Positions 6,614 through 13,163 of a DNA stretch of 24,612 nt are shown piece after piece. Every line of letters starts with the position of its first letter. The first letter of the stretch is position 1. A program made the translations under genes and the position numbers. Origin of the DNA: an uncultured Lachnospiraceae bacterium (GTDB taxonomy: Bacteria; Bacillota; Clostridia; Lachnospirales; Lachnospiraceae); assembly GCA_947367855.1 (NCBI GenBank), contig CANBFE010000040.1, positions 1-24,612 on the forward strand. Reading direction: 5' to 3'. Under the pieces are notes generated by a model. That model was not told the origin of the DNA. It saw only the letters and a program-made list of their open reading frames with translations, and made no database searches.

Positions 6614-8215
6614 TTAAATAAATTTGTTTCTTTTTACCATTTGGACAAATTCGTTGTTGTTTCTTGTCTTTGCAAACATGTCCAGAATACGGTCTGTGGC
6701 CTCGTCCGACTTCAGCCCGTTCAGGGCCCGGCGCATTATATTGATGGCGTCCAGTTCCTCGGCATTCAGCAGCAGATCCTCTCTTCTGGTACCTGATTTC
6801 GCAAGGTCAATTGCAGGGAAAATGCGCTTTTCCGAAAGCTTTCGGTCCAGAATCATCTCCATGTTGCCTGTTCCCTTGAATTCCTCGTAAACCACGTCAT
6901 CCATCTTGCTTCCGGTGTCCACCAGGGCAGTGGCAAGAATGGTCAGGCTGCCGCCCTCCCGCATATTTCTGGCCGCGCCGAAAAACCGCTTGGGCATGTG
7001 CAGGGCCGCAGGGTCCAGACCACCGGAAAGAGTACGTCCGCTGGGGGGCACCACCAGGTTGTAGGCTCTTGCCAGACGGGTAATGCTGTCCAGAAGAATC
7101 ACCACATCCTTCTTATGTTCAACCAGACGCTTTGCGCGCTCAATGGTCATCTCGGATACCCGCTTATGATGCTCCGGCAGCTCGTCAAATGTGGAATAAA
7201 TTACCTCCACATTGGTTCCGCTGATGGCTTCCTTAATGTCGGTCACCTCCTCGGGACGCTCATCGATAAGGAGGATCAGCATATGCATACGGGGATTGGT
7301 ACGTAGAATGGACTTTGCCACTTCCTTTAACAGAGTCGTCTTACCTGCCTTTGGCGGCGAAACAATCATACCTCGCTGTCCTTTACCTACCGGGCTGACC
7401 AGATCCATAACCCTCATGGCTATGCTGCTGCCCATGGTTTCCAGTCGGATTCTCTCATTAGGAAAGATTGGCGTCATGTCTTCAAAGGCCTTGCGTTTCG
7501 ACGCCTCTTCGATGGTGTAGCCATTGATGGTCCGGATAAAAAGAAGTGCGCTGAATTTCTCCTGCTGTGTCTTAATGCGCTTATTGCCCCGAAGAATGTC
7601 ACCGGTCTTAAGTCCGAATCTCCGGATTTGGCTTGGCGCCACATACACATCATTCTCTCCGGGAAGATAATTCTCGCAGCGGATAAACCCGTATCCGTCC
7701 GGCATTACTTCCAGGATGCCGCTGGCCTCCTCTCCGCTGTCCAGTTCCTTGGGATAAGTCTTCTCATCATAGACTTCGTTGGAGCGGTTGGGCCTGGGCG
7801 CTGTCTGGGCATTGGGCGGAACCGATGCAGAAGCCTGTCCGGCAGCGGCAGTCTCACTCCTGACAGTCTCTGCCTCCTTCTGGGACGCCTCCTCCTGTAC
7901 CGGAGCCTCGGCTTTATAACTGCTTTCATTCATCACAGAACTCTGCGGCTTTTCTGTCCTCTGCTGAGGCACCGTCCTTGTATTTGTCATAATCTTTTTA
8001 CGTGCAGGCTTTGATGCAGGCGCATTGTCCCGGCTCTGCTGCGCCTCCTCATTCTTTTCCGTCTTTTCCTCTTCCTGTTTCCTTACTCTTTCGTCTTCAG
8101 CCAACATGGCTTCCACCAGTTCAGCCTTTTTCATGGAAGAAGTTCCCTTCAGTCCACGAGCCTTCGCAAGCTCTTTCAGCTGTACAAGTGCCAGTGATTC
8201 ATACTTTTCTCTCAT
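6614..8215 (-). CDS. rho: Transcription termination factor Rho
   Basis: The 533-aa protein is the hexameric RNA helicase that ends transcription. Residues 1-45 form the Rho-N domain ('LKELAKARGLKGTSSMKKAELVEAM'). Residues about 46-160 are a low-complexity insertion rich in Glu, Gln, Ala and Pro. The RNA-binding cold-shock-like domain follows ('GILEVMPDGYGFIRCENYL', from 166), then the ATPase: Walker A 'SPPKAGKTTL' (286-295), Walker B 'VVILLD' (371-376), and 'PSGRTLSGGLDP'. The E. coli protein is 419 aa; the difference is mainly the N-terminal insertion. ATG at 8215 sits 6 bp after AGGAGG. It is transcribed away from the divergent DUF4364 gene. Confidence 0.97.
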   Translation of the reverse strand: MREKYESLALVQLKELAKARGLKGTSSMKKAELVEAMLAEDERVRKQEEEKTEKNEEAQQSRDNAPASKPARKKIMTNTRTVPQQRTEKPQSSVMNESSYKAEAPVQEEASQKEAETVRSETAAAGQASASVPPNAQTAPRPNRSNEVYDEKTYPKELDSGEEASGILEVMPDGYGFIRCENYLPGENDVYVAPSQIRRFGLKTGDILRGNKRIKTQQEKFSALLFIRTINGYTIEEASKRKAFEDMTPIFPNERIRLETMGSSIAMRVMDLVSPVGKGQRGMIVSPPKAGKTTLLKEVAKSILRTNPRMHMLILLIDERPEEVTDIKEAISGTNVEVIYSTFDELPEHHKRVSEMTIERAKRLVEHKKDVVILLDSITRLARAYNLVVPPSGRTLSGGLDPAALHMPKRFFGAARNMREGGSLTILATALVDTGSKMDDVVYEEFKGTGNMEMILDRKLSEKRIFPAIDLAKSGTRREDLLLNAEELDAINIMRRALNGLKSDEATDRILDMFAKTRNNNEFVQMVKRNKFI

Positions 8216-8319
8216 AAATTCCTCCTGATTCTTATTTAGTATCAAATGTTGGGGAGCACAGCCAGATTCGTCATTGACATGCTGCCTTGATGCATGATGG
8301 AATATCATACTACAAGGAC

Positions 8320-8325
8320 ATTATA
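8320..8325 (-). promoter_or_regulatory. Likely -10 box of the rho promoter
   Basis: A perfect TATAAT lies on the minus strand about 100 bp before the rho start. The -35 box 17 bp upstream (TTCCTA) is poor. The predicted leader of about 100 nt is compatible with rho autoregulation, but no specific structure was identified. Confidence 0.45.
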
Positions 8326-8410
8326 ATATACTTTCCCAAAAATAGGAAGCCCCAATTTAAATTATCATAAGCTTGTCTTCTTTTTCGGATATTTTAAAAA
8401 ACAGAAAGTC

Positions 8411-8439
8411 TTGCGAACCGGAGAAAACTATTATATGAT
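8411..8439 (+). promoter_or_regulatory. Promoter of the DUF4364 gene
   Basis: TTGCGA (8411-8416) and TATGAT (8434-8439) are spaced by 17 bp, ending 23 bp before the start codon. The leader would therefore be short and just include the AAGGGAG ribosome site. Confidence 0.65.
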
Positions 8440-8462
8440 ACATAGAGAAGGGAGTTGTGAAT

Positions 8463-8981
8463 ATGCTGCAGGATCCTCTGACTTTATATAAATTAATCGT
8501 TCTATACATGCTGGACCGGGTCAATTTTCCCCTGACCAATGCACAGGTCAGCGATTTTATCCTGGAAAGGGAATATACCAATTACCTGACGCTCCAACAG
8601 GTCATCAATGAGCTGATAGATACCCGGATGGTATCTTCCCGGACCATTCTCAACCGCACCCACCTTTCGATCACACCGGAAGGGCGGGAAACTTTGCATT
8701 TTTTCCAGAACCGTATCAACCACGGCATTAAGAATGATATCAACACCTATTTCCGGGAAAATGAATATGTCCTCCGCAATGAGGTCTCAGTACTGGCCGA
8801 TTATTATTACAGGGCCGCCACAGGGGAGTACGAAACCCATCTCATCGCAAAGGACAGGGGCATCAATCTGGTGGATCTGAAAATGTCCGTACCCACGGAA
8901 GAAATGGCGAAAAACATCTGTGACAACTGGCAGAAGAAGAATCAGGAAATCTACCAGTACCTCACAAAACAGCTTTTCTGA
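8463..8981 (+). CDS. DUF4364 family protein
   Basis: The 172-aa protein resembles the DUF4364 family found in Clostridia, with the recognisable 'DPLTLYKLIVLYMLDRVNFPLTNAQVSDFIL' start. The N-terminal 75 residues look like a winged helix ('NYLTLQQVINELIDTRMV', then 'LSITPEGRETL'), which suggests a DNA-binding regulator; the C-terminal part is mixed helix/strand. No signal peptide or membrane segment is visible. The start at ATG 8463 follows AAGGGAG by 8 bp; GTG at 8457 is too close to that site. It is divergent from rho and convergent with rarA, so it is a single-gene unit. The cellular role of the family is not established. Confidence 0.85.
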   Translation: MLQDPLTLYKLIVLYMLDRVNFPLTNAQVSDFILEREYTNYLTLQQVINELIDTRMVSSRTILNRTHLSITPEGRETLHFFQNRINHGIKNDINTYFRENEYVLRNEVSVLADYYYRAATGEYETHLIAKDRGINLVDLKMSVPTEEMAKNICDNWQKKNQEIYQYLTKQLF

Positions 8982-9019
8982 AAAAAACCGGAAGCCCGCC
9001 TCAGGGCTCCCGGGCTTCC
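8981..9019 (-). terminator. rarA terminator overlapping the rarA 3' end
   Basis: A perfect 9-bp stem, GGAAGCCCG (8990-8998) with CGGGCTTCC (9011-9019), has a 12-nt loop and is followed on the minus strand by GGTTTTTTT. The upstream arm is made of the final rarA codons (stop at 9001-9003), and the T tract abuts the DUF4364 stop. It is a compact convergent-gene terminator. Confidence 0.85.
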
Positions 9020-10338
9020 CGCCTGATCCGCTGCATGTGCTCCCTTATCTTCACTTCATATCCGTTTCCGGAAGGTCTGTAGAATTCCTTTCCGTCCAGT
9101 TCATAGGGAAGATACTGCTGTTTTACATAGTTATTTGGATACTCATGGGCATACTTATAACCCGTACCGCGCCCCAGTTTCGCCGCCCCCTTATAATGGG
9201 CATCCTGCAGATGGGCAGGGATGGGCAGGTTTCCGCTCCGTCCCACCTCCTCCATGGCCGCAAACACGGCTGCGCAGGCGGCATTGCTTTTGGGCGCGCA
9301 GGCCACATAGGCGGCTGCCTGGGAGAGAATGATCTGCGCCTCGGGCATTCCGATGCGCTCCACAGCCAGGGAGGCGCTCACCGCAACCTCCAGGGCGCGG
9401 GGATCCGCATTTCCCACATCCTCCGACGCGCAGATCATGATTCTCCTGGCTATAAAAGCCACGCTTTCTCCCCCGTAGAGCATTCTGGCCAGGTAGTACA
9501 CCGCAGCGTCAGGGTCTGACCCACGCATGCTCTTGATAAAGGCAGAAATGGTATCATAATGGTTATCCCCGCCTTTGTCATAGCGCACGGCCTTTTTCTG
9601 AATACATTCCTGCGCCACCTCCAGGGTAATGCGGATTTTTCCGTCCTCCCCCCGGGCCGTACTCATGATTCCAAGTTCAATGGCATTCAGGGCATGCCTG
9701 GCGTCCCCTCCGGAAATATCCGCAAGGAAATCCAGGGCATCCTCCTCAATCACGGCATCATAGGCCCCCATTCCACGATCCCGGTCATAGACGGCCTTTT
9801 TCAGCAGTTCCCGGACCGCTTCCATGGGAATCGGTTTTAATTCAAAAATAAGGGACCTGGAAAGCAGGGCCCCGTTTACCTCAAAGTACGGATTCTCCGT
9901 GGTAGCGCCGATTAATATCACGGTTCCGTCTTCAACAAAGGGAAGCAGATAATCCTGCTGCGCCTTGTTGAAACGGTGGATTTCATCTATGAACAGAATG
10001 GTGCGCTTCCCGTACATACCCTGGGTCTCCCTGGCCCTCTGCACCACTTCCTCCATGTCCTTTTTTCCGGCAACGGTTGCATTGATCTGGGTAAACCCGG
10101 CGCTCGTGCTTCCCGCGATCACCTTTGCCAGGGTAGTCTTTCCCGTGCCCGGCGGTCCGTAGAAGATCACGGAACTGATCCTGTCCGCCTTGATGGCGCG
10201 GTAAAGCAGCTTGTCCCGCCCCACGATATGCTCCTGTCCCACCACTTCCTCCAACGTCCTGGGACGCATCCTGGCCGCAAGGGGCGCTTCCTTTTCCATA
10301 TCGTTATCCCGCATATAGTCAAATATATTTAAGTCCAT
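9001..10338 (-). CDS. rarA: Replication-associated recombination protein A (MgsA/RarA AAA+ ATPase)
   Basis: The 445-aa protein is a full-length RarA/MgsA/WRNIP1-type AAA+ ATPase, related to clamp-loader subunits, which acts at stalled replication forks. The N-terminus reads 'LAARMRPRTLEEVVGQEHIVG', followed by Walker A 'GPPGTGKT' (residues 61-68), Walker B 'TILFIDEIHRF' (113-123) and sensor 1 'ILIGATTENPYFEVN'. The C-terminal tetramerisation region has the characteristic 'SMRGSDPDAAVYYLARML' and 'YKYAHEYPNNYVKQQYLP'. It starts at ATG 10338; no strong Shine-Dalgarno was seen. It lies 60 bp downstream of the NYN-domain gene on the same strand and may be transcribed with it. Confidence 0.96.
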   Translation of the reverse strand: MDLNIFDYMRDNDMEKEAPLAARMRPRTLEEVVGQEHIVGRDKLLYRAIKADRISSVIFYGPPGTGKTTLAKVIAGSTSAGFTQINATVAGKKDMEEVVQRARETQGMYGKRTILFIDEIHRFNKAQQDYLLPFVEDGTVILIGATTENPYFEVNGALLSRSLIFELKPIPMEAVRELLKKAVYDRDRGMGAYDAVIEEDALDFLADISGGDARHALNAIELGIMSTARGEDGKIRITLEVAQECIQKKAVRYDKGGDNHYDTISAFIKSMRGSDPDAAVYYLARMLYGGESVAFIARRIMICASEDVGNADPRALEVAVSASLAVERIGMPEAQIILSQAAAYVACAPKSNAACAAVFAAMEEVGRSGNLPIPAHLQDAHYKGAAKLGRGTGYKYAHEYPNNYVKQQYLPYELDGKEFYRPSGNGYEVKIREHMQRIRREAREP

Positions 10339-10398
10339 ATTCCGCCGTCCGCCTTATCCTTTTTATGCATCCCGTAAAAGCCGTCTTCCCCGGTATCC

Positions 10399-11439
10399 TT
10401 AATGCTTCAGGGACACTTCGTTCTCATGAACCGTCACCGAACCCAGGCTGCGCAGAAAGCTGGAAATCCGGTTGTAACCAAACTGCTTGAAGTCAAGCTG
10501 CTTGTATTTCTTGTGCAGCTCGTCATTCAGGCTGGCCAGATTCTCCACCATTCCCCCGTTTTTCTCTATCATCCGGCAGATCTCCTGTTCCAGTTCCTCC
10601 TTGGTCAGATTGGAACGTCTCTCCACATAATACTGATTGCTGACTTTTTTCACATGCAGGTCCGGAAGCTCCTGGTCAATCATGGTGCTCAGCTTGTAGT
10701 ATCCGTAATTTCGTACATCAAAATCCGTAAATTTATCATTCAGGCGATTGCCCACCCATGCCAGGTCTACCTGTCTTCCTCCGTTTTCATTGATGAGTGT
10801 CAGGATAACCTGCCTTACGTCAGAAATTGAGGTCACATTCTGTTCTTCTGCGGAGACAGCATAGGAACTGCCATTATACTCCGCACCCCTGGCATGCTTT
10901 TCCTCGGAATTCCGGCTTCCCAACGCAGCGCCTTCTCCCATGGAAATCCCGTGTTCCATGGAAATTACCTCTTCCATGTTTTGTTCCGCAACCAGGTTCA
11001 GATGGATAAACTTGTTGCACGCCCTGGTCAGCGCCAGCGGAGTCTTGGACTCTCCCATGCCAAGCACGAACATATTCTCCTCCCGCAGCCGCATGGCCAG
11101 TCTGGTAAAATCACTGTCACTGGTGACAAGACAGAATCCCTGGACTTTATTTTTATAGAGAATGTCCATGGCATCAATGACCATGGCCATATCTGTGGCA
11201 TTTTTCCCGGTGGTATAGGAAAACTGCTGAACCGGCATAATGGAATGCTCCAACAGCAGACCCTCAGACCATCCGTTTCCCTTTGACCAGTTGCCGTAAA
11301 TCCGCCTGTAACTGGTCAGGCCGTACTTCTCAAGCTCCTCAAATATGGTAACCGCGTATTTCGAACTGATATTGTCCGCATCAATCAATACTGCAAACTG
11401 CATTTTCTCATTGGCCATTGATTCCTTATTTTCTTCCAT
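10399..11439 (-). CDS. NYN-domain (PIN-like) RNase with two OST-HTH/LOTUS domains
   Basis: The 346-aa protein starts with an NYN/LabA-type PIN-fold nuclease domain (residues 12-150). Acidic residues expected to bind the metal are visible at Asp20 and Asp22 ('VLIDADNIS'), Asp83 ('KNATDMAMVIDAM') and Asp108/Asp110 ('LVTSDSDFTRLA'). A linker (about 150-203) leads to two LOTUS-like winged-helix modules, at about 205-272 and 283-345, which bind RNA or G-quadruplexes in other proteins. The domain order matches bacterial NYN-OST-HTH proteins, which are predicted RNA-processing nucleases whose substrates are unknown. ATG at 11439 follows GGGAG by 7 bp. The downstream gene is rarA. Nuclease function is inferred from family, not shown. 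Confidence 0.88.
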   Translation of the reverse strand: MEENKESMANEKMQFAVLIDADNISSKYAVTIFEELEKYGLTSYRRIYGNWSKGNGWSEGLLLEHSIMPVQQFSYTTGKNATDMAMVIDAMDILYKNKVQGFCLVTSDSDFTRLAMRLREENMFVLGMGESKTPLALTRACNKFIHLNLVAEQNMEEVISMEHGISMGEGAALGSRNSEEKHARGAEYNGSSYAVSAEEQNVTSISDVRQVILTLINENGGRQVDLAWVGNRLNDKFTDFDVRNYGYYKLSTMIDQELPDLHVKKVSNQYYVERRSNLTKEELEQEICRMIEKNGGMVENLASLNDELHKKYKQLDFKQFGYNRISSFLRSLGSVTVHENEVSLKH

Positions 11440-11531
11440 GCTAACTCCCGTTCCGCCGCCCTGCAGGCATCTGAATTATAACTTCCGCTTTTCCGGAGAA
11501 CTCTTCCATACCCTGAAATCCTCCATGGCTT

Positions 11532-11537
11532 CAGTAT
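11532..11537 (-). promoter_or_regulatory. Possible extended -10 promoter of the NYN/LOTUS gene
   Basis: The minus strand reads TGTTATACT, an extended -10 (TG-n-TATACT) about 93 bp before the start codon. No good -35 box is present. Confidence 0.4.
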
Positions 11538-11589
11538 AACACATTTTCCTGTTTTTTCCTATCCTTTTCTTTTCAGGAGGCAGAGAGCT

Positions 11590-12318
11590 TTACTCCCCTC
11601 TTCTCCACAGAGTAAACACGCATCCCATAATCAGAAAAAACAGGGCCATCACCTGCCCGAACCCCTTCAGAAAGCCCAACAGATAATCCAGCCAGCCGCC
11701 CCAGGCTCCTTCCCCGGGAAGCAGCAGCACAACACCGTTCAAGAGAAGACCCGCAACCAGAAAACCGGAAAATTTTCTGCGCCTTCCGCCACCGATTCTC
11801 TCTCCTCCGCCCGCGCGCCCTTTCAGTTCTCTCAGAATACCGTTAACCTGCACCAGCTGCCGCAGCATCACTGCCAGCACCGCTGCCACGAAAAAGGCAA
11901 ACGCCCACGCTGCGTCAACCCCGGCCACTGCACACCAGAGTTCCATAAGCAGGGCCAATACGCTCAGTATGATAAATCCCTTGTACATGGTCTGTATCCT
12001 GGTGTAGTGGGTGATGCTGGATTCCACATCCGTGTACAGATCAAATGCCCCCTCGCAGGCTTTTTTCCGCAGAACCACCCAGGGCCCCCACAGACAGACG
12101 ATCTCCACCCCCATATCCTGCATGAATTCCCTGTAGTCACTGCTGACATGAAACATCCCTTCCGTGATGTCGATCTGGTAGATATATTCCCCGGGTGTAC
12201 AGGGTTCGAAGCGGAAGAATCCCATGCAGAAACCTGTCATGGCATACCCCTGCCGCGACATATCGTTCAAAAATGCCGTCTCCTTGTCCTTATCGTAATA
12301 CAGCCGAAACTTTACCAT
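11590..12318 (-). CDS. DUF2812 membrane protein
   Basis: The 242-aa protein opens with the soluble DUF2812 domain (residues 1-100), typified by 'FRLYYDKDKETAFLNDMSRQGYAM' and 'FEPCTPGEYIYQID'. Four hydrophobic segments follow at about 113-132, 136-153, 184-201 and 220-237, with a Gly/Arg-rich loop (167-181) between the second and third. DUF2812 genes are commonly found behind PadR repressors in Firmicutes, as here (8-bp gap). The biochemical function is unknown; roles in envelope or drug stress are only inferred from the PadR link. It is the last gene of the 12922-11590 operon. No clear terminator was seen after it. Confidence 0.85.
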   Translation of the reverse strand: MVKFRLYYDKDKETAFLNDMSRQGYAMTGFCMGFFRFEPCTPGEYIYQIDITEGMFHVSSDYREFMQDMGVEIVCLWGPWVVLRKKACEGAFDLYTDVESSITHYTRIQTMYKGFIILSVLALLMELWCAVAGVDAAWAFAFFVAAVLAVMLRQLVQVNGILRELKGRAGGGERIGGGRRRKFSGFLVAGLLLNGVVLLLPGEGAWGGWLDYLLGFLKGFGQVMALFFLIMGCVFTLWRRGE

Positions 12319-12326
12319 TTTTCCTC

Positions 12327-12677
12327 CTATCCGCGTAAGTCCATGCCCGCTTCGTTTTCTTCCGGGACCTGGTCCATCAGCGCTCCGTTGCGCAGGAGCT
12401 CGGCCAGGCGCTTCTTTTCCTCTTCGAAAATCTCCCTGCCCAGATCCGTGATAATGTACTCTTTCTTTTTCCGGGAATCCGTCTCTTCACTGTAAATCCG
12501 GATCCACCCCCTGCCCGTCATGGTCTGGATGGCGCCATACAAAGTCCCGGGTCCCAGAACCACCCTGCCCTCAGTCAGCCTCTCCACCTCCTGAATGATC
12601 CCGTACCCATGATTAGGCCTGCGTAACGACAACAGGATGTAAAACAGGGCTTCCGTCAGCGGTATCCTTTTCTCCAT
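12327..12677 (-). CDS. PadR family transcriptional repressor
   Basis: The 116-aa protein is a PadR-type winged-helix regulator. Residues 1-85 contain 'LTEALFYILLSLRRPNHGYGIIQEVE', then 'VVLGPGTLYGAIQTMTGRGWI', the DNA-recognition region of the family, and 'KKEYIITDLGREIF' for the wing. The short acidic C-terminal helix is the dimerisation part of the small (s-PadR-like) class. The chosen ATG at 12677 follows GGAGG by 6 bp; an ATG six bases upstream directly abuts the ribosome site. It is the middle gene of a three-gene operon, and the operon promoter carries a double dyad that is probably its own operator (12959-13010), so autorepression is expected. Confidence 0.93.
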   Translation of the reverse strand: MEKRIPLTEALFYILLSLRRPNHGYGIIQEVERLTEGRVVLGPGTLYGAIQTMTGRGWIRIYSEETDSRKKKEYIITDLGREIFEEEKKRLAELLRNGALMDQVPEENEAGMDLRG

Positions 12678-12736
12678 CCCCATCCTCCGTTCCCACTCTC
12701 ACTGCCCCTGAATTGCCTATAATTTTCAATCTGCCT

Positions 12737-12922
12737 CTATTTCCTGCCAAATCTTCTGACTAAGTTAAACACACCTGCAAGTATATTGCAGAATAATCCG
12801 GAATACAGCATCCATTCATCACTTTTTGTTGAAAAAAGAAAACATCCCAGAAACAGGATTCCAGAGATATACAACCCCATTACTGCTATTTCGAGCAGTC
12901 TGCAATACATATTCCGATTCAT
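12737..12922 (-). CDS. Small two-segment membrane protein, first gene of the PadR operon
   Basis: I do not recognise this 61-aa protein. It has two hydrophobic stretches (about residues 9-30, 'IAVMGLYISGILFLGCFLF', and 36-53, 'WMLYSGLFCNILAGVFNLV') joined by a short polar turn, and ends with basic 'RRFGRK', so it is probably a membrane hairpin with both ends inside. ATG at 12922 follows GAGGAGG by 8 bp, a strong site. It is the first gene after the PadR-type promoter and lies 59 bp before padR, so it should be under the same control. It might be a sensor, a pump accessory or an antitoxin-like peptide; nothing in the sequence decides this. Confidence 0.72.
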   Translation of the reverse strand: MNRNMYCRLLEIAVMGLYISGILFLGCFLFSTKSDEWMLYSGLFCNILAGVFNLVRRFGRK

Positions 12923-12958
12923 AACAATGCCTCCTCAAGATTTTTTAGATACTGCATA

Positions 12959-13017
12959 ATATATCGGCAGATGATATATCACATTTATAATATATCATCT
13001 GCCGATATATCTGTCAA
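12959..13017 (-). promoter_or_regulatory. Promoter with double inverted PadR-type operator
   Basis: A 21-bp sequence at 12959-12979 recurs as a perfect inverted copy at 12990-13010, 21 of 21 bases, with a 10-bp spacer. Each copy is itself a dyad, ATATATC-N7-GATATAT. On the minus strand, TTGACA (13012-13017) is followed after 17 bp by TATATT (12989-12994), a near-consensus promoter. One dyad fills the -35/-10 spacer and the other covers the start region. Binding at either would block RNA polymerase. It lies 37 bp upstream of the first gene of the PadR operon, so PadR is the obvious candidate to bind. Confidence 0.85.
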
Positions 13018-13077
13018 GAAATTTCAGCAGTCATACACGCCTGAAATATAGCTTTTCCGACAGCTTTGAACATAAAA

Positions 13078-13119
13078 CAGGACCACCACAGGAAGGATAT
13101 CCCTCCTGCAGCAGTCCTG
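13078..13119 (-). terminator. htpG terminator
   Basis: On the minus strand, CAGGAC and GTCCTG close a long hairpin that includes an inner CAGGA...TCCTG pairing, with two mismatched stretches, followed by TTTTATG. It starts 45 bp after the htpG stop. Confidence 0.7.
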
Positions 13120-13163
13120 CCGGATTCTTATTCAGCTGCGGCATGCGCCGCCTGGTTTTGCTG

